A stretch of DNA of 64,000 nt from JAHBXL01 sp964409775 (lineage in GTDB: Bacteria; Planctomycetota; Phycisphaerae; Phycisphaerales; UBA1924), in assembly GCA_964409775.1 (NCBI GenBank), contig CAYPEI010000022.1:1-64000 (forward strand), in the 5' to 3' direction. The notes beneath the pieces were generated by a model. The model was not told where the DNA came from and ran no database searches. It was given only the letters and a program-made list of their open reading frames with translations. This document shows, in pieces, positions 62,427-64,000 of the stretch. Numbering within the stretch: the stretch's first letter is position 1; every line of letters begins with the position of its first letter. The position numbers and the translations under genes were made by a program.

Positions 62427-63698
62427 TCACCCTGTTGCCACGCGCTCGAGTTCCACCGCCGCGGCCGCCGCGCCGTCTTCACCGCGCAACCTCGCACCGA
62501 TCTCCACCGCCTTGGCCGCGTAGACCGGGTTGCCGAGCACTTCGCGCAGCGCTCTCTCCAGCCTCGCGGCGCTGGCACGGGTGGCGTTGAGCGTCACCGA
62601 GCAGCCGAGGCGCTTGGCACGCAGCGCGTTGTCGAACTGGTCGTACGCGTGCGGCACGCAGACGGTCGGTCTCCCGCTCCGCCAGGCCTGTGCCGTCGTT
62701 CCGACGCCGCAGTGATGCACGATGCACGCCGCGCGCGGAAAGAGCGCGGAATAGGGCGCATAGTCAAACGCGCGGATGCCGGGGCCAAGTTCGCTCGGCG
62801 GCGGCGCATACTCGGGCCGGTTCGTGAGCAGGATCGCCCGGCGGCCGAGTTTCCTCGCCGCTCGGGCCGCCTGCACATAGAACGCCGCACCGGCGTGCAC
62901 GACGGCCGTGCCGAGCGTGAACACAACCGGCGGTTCGCCGGCGCGCTCGCACTCCTCGACAAACCGCTCGACCTCAGGTGTGCCGTGCTCGAACCGCGCA
63001 AACCGGTCATGCCACGCAAACCCGCAGATCCGCGCGCTGGGCGGATCGCCCGCGAGCAAGCCGCGGATCGCCGGCGACCACAGCCCGATCGCGGCGTTCC
63101 CCGCCGCGGCTTCCGAGAAGACCATGTCCCGCCCGGGCGGGAGGCCCAGTCCGCGCCGCGTCGCGTTCAAGGGGCGATCAAACTGCCACCGCATGATGAG
63201 TTTGCCCAGCCACAGGCCGAATCGCGAGAACCTCTCGATGGGGTTCTCCGGCGCCCAGGGGTGATAGCGTGCCGGATCGCGAGGGTTGAACCACATCGCC
63301 GGCGACAGCACGCCCGTGGCCCACGGCACGCCGCGGCGGGCACACGCCCACGCCGTGCCCGTGCAGATGTGGTGCGAGAAAACGACATCGGGCCTGAACG
63401 AGATCAGCAGTTCATCGGTGCGGTTGAAGATTGTCTGGACATGCGGAAACACCAACTCGCGCAGGATGACGAGCGACCCGCGCGTCGGGTGCACCGCGTT
63501 GGGCAGTTGCGCGAGGATGCGGAAGTCGATCTCTTCCCCGAGCGGCTCCATCTTCAGGCCCGCCTGGGCAACCGCGGACTCAAAGAACGGGTTGACCAGC
63601 ATGCGAACTTCGTGCCCACGCGCTGCCAGCGCCCGCCCCACGGCGATAAACGGGTTCACATCCCCCGAAGACCCGACAGTGGCGATCAGCACGCGCAT
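62427..63698 (-). CDS. GT1-type (UGT-like) glycosyltransferase
   Basis: A 423-residue GT-B glycosyltransferase. MRVLIATVGSSGDVNPFIAV is the N-terminal strand-loop of MGT/UGT enzymes, with RALAARGHEVRMLVNPFFES next. The C-terminal donor half has PPVVFTLGTAVVHAGAAFYV, FDYAPYSALFPRAACIVHHC, GVGTTAQAWRSGRPTVCVPH, and AYDQFDNALRAKRLGC, matching the HCGxGTxxxALxxGxPxxxxPxxxDQ pattern of the family. The acceptor may be a lipid, sterol or natural product. The start at 63698 is set by MRVLIATVGSSGD; upstream the frame is repeat-derived. Confidence 0.9.
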   Translation of the reverse strand: MRVLIATVGSSGDVNPFIAVGRALAARGHEVRMLVNPFFESAVAQAGLKMEPLGEEIDFRILAQLPNAVHPTRGSLVILRELVFPHVQTIFNRTDELLISFRPDVVFSHHICTGTAWACARRGVPWATGVLSPAMWFNPRDPARYHPWAPENPIERFSRFGLWLGKLIMRWQFDRPLNATRRGLGLPPGRDMVFSEAAAGNAAIGLWSPAIRGLLAGDPPSARICGFAWHDRFARFEHGTPEVERFVEECERAGEPPVVFTLGTAVVHAGAAFYVQAARAARKLGRRAILLTNRPEYAPPPSELGPGIRAFDYAPYSALFPRAACIVHHCGVGTTAQAWRSGRPTVCVPHAYDQFDNALRAKRLGCSVTLNATRASAARLERALREVLGNPVYAAKAVEIGARLRGEDGAAAAAVELERVATG

Positions 63699-63721
63699 GG
63701 GCAAGCAGGATAGTGGCCGCG

Positions 63722-63898
63722 CATCCCATAAGTCCCCTCTCCCCGGCCTACTACGATTCGCCTCTCGCCCACTTCCTTCCTTCTCTCGCCGCCTTGCTCC
63801 TCTCCTCTTCTCCACTCGTTGCTTCGTCTCTCCCTTCTTCTCTGTGCCCTCCGCGTCTGCTCTGTGACCTCTGTGTACCTGCCTTCCCTTGCACCCGC
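63722..63898. repeat. Repeat C-type sequence between divergent genes
   Basis: Pyrimidine-rich CTCTCC/CTTC sequence ends in TGTGCCCTCCGCGTCTGCTC then TGTGACCTCTGTGTACC, the same style as the array at 33058. It fills the gap between the glycosyltransferase and cysteine desulfurase and must contain any promoters. Confidence 0.6.
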
Positions 63899-64000
63899 GT
63901 GACCGCCATCCCGATCATCCTCGACCACAACGCCACGACGCGGCCCGCGCCGGAAGTGGCCGCGGCGATGCAGCAGATGCTGACCGAACTCTGGTTCAAT
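63899..64000 (+). CDS. Cysteine desulfurase, N-terminal fragment (cut by window end)
   Basis: Thirty-four codons from a GTG at 63899 read VTAIPIILDHNATTRPAPEV then AAAMQQMLTELWFN. LDHNATT is the hallmark N-terminal strand of NifS/IscS-type cysteine desulfurases, followed by the usual helix that leads to the GNPSS block. The PLP lysine and the catalytic Cys lie beyond the window. These enzymes supply sulfur for Fe-S clusters; an HscA-like chaperone is elsewhere in the window. The start is the first in-frame initiation codon after the repeat; no ribosome site is obvious. Confidence 0.8.
   Translation, partial: MTAIPIILDHNATTRPAPEVAAAMQQMLTELWFN

Overview
The window is about 64 kb of GC-rich bacterial chromosome, almost certainly from a planctomycete of the class Phycisphaerae. 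The evidence is convergent. Two secreted proteins end in the Phycisphaerae form of the PEP-CTERM signal (VPAPG, a short hydrophobic stretch, then Arg-rich). Three secreted proteins end in GC-type dockerin-like repeats (VPDIFAFLSxWF). There is a Ser/Thr kinase fused to kinesin-light-chain TPRs, two membrane proteins carry a CxxCxYDLxGL...CPEC zinc ribbon, and many short REP-like repeats lie between and inside genes. No rRNA, tRNA, prophage or CRISPR array was seen. Genes lie on both strands in short units.

Layout. 0-4 kb: an Arg/Gly-rich protein, dxr (isoprenoid precursor synthesis) and an O-GlcNAc-transferase-like TPR glycosyltransferase, closed by a hairpin terminator. 4-12 kb: a PEP-CTERM protein, a TPR-sulfotransferase, SpoVR, a kinase-TPR protein and class I aldolase fbaB. 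12-20.6 kb: a very large multi-PAS HWE histidine kinase with its receiver-only partner, a 490-nt hairpin-rich untranslated region, an L-type-lectin-like PEP-CTERM protein and a degenerate DUF1223-like protein. 20.6-25.5 kb: three secreted dockerin-type proteins. 25.7-27 kb: a candidate structured RNA ending in a strong intrinsic terminator, then a three-gene membrane/lipoprotein operon. 27-32 kb: FKBP lipoprotein, pdxA, sixA, hscA-like Hsp70. 32-33.5 kb: a zinc-ribbon membrane gene bracketed by inverted repeats and a 96-bp tandem array. 33.5-38.4 kb: dnaB, an L,D-transpeptidase, 5-formyl-THF cyclo-ligase and a divergent RNase HII-like protein. 38.5-45.6 kb: a REP-associated transposase (RAYT) between inverted REP-like ends, HIT hydrolase, PilZ, a second zinc-ribbon protein, a Lys-rich NTF2-like protein, HDOD, pdxH and pdxJ. 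45.7-54.8 kb: dnaE, a lipoprotein, and a three-gene signalling operon (HTH-receiver regulator, HDOD-histidine kinase, degenerate receiver-GAF protein). 54.9-64 kb: secreted GH2 and GH127-type glycosidases, rarA, a PlsC-like acyltransferase, a GT1-type glycosyltransferase and the first 34 codons of a cysteine desulfurase.

How genes work together. dxr and pdxJ both use 1-deoxy-D-xylulose 5-phosphate, and pdxA, pdxJ and pdxH supply three steps of DXP-dependent vitamin B6 synthesis. dnaB, dnaE and rarA are replication genes. GH2 and GH127 look like a pair acting on an arabinose- or galactose-containing glycan outside the cytoplasm. Two-component, HDOD and PilZ genes indicate heavy signalling.

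The most unusual feature is the traffic of short repeats. At least five repeat types occur. Copies lie in frame inside hscA and dnaE, form the C-terminal tail of rarA, bracket a gene, and flank the RAYT transposase. Two hairpin-rich non-coding segments (about 18165-18652 and 25690-25894) are the best candidates for undescribed RNAs.
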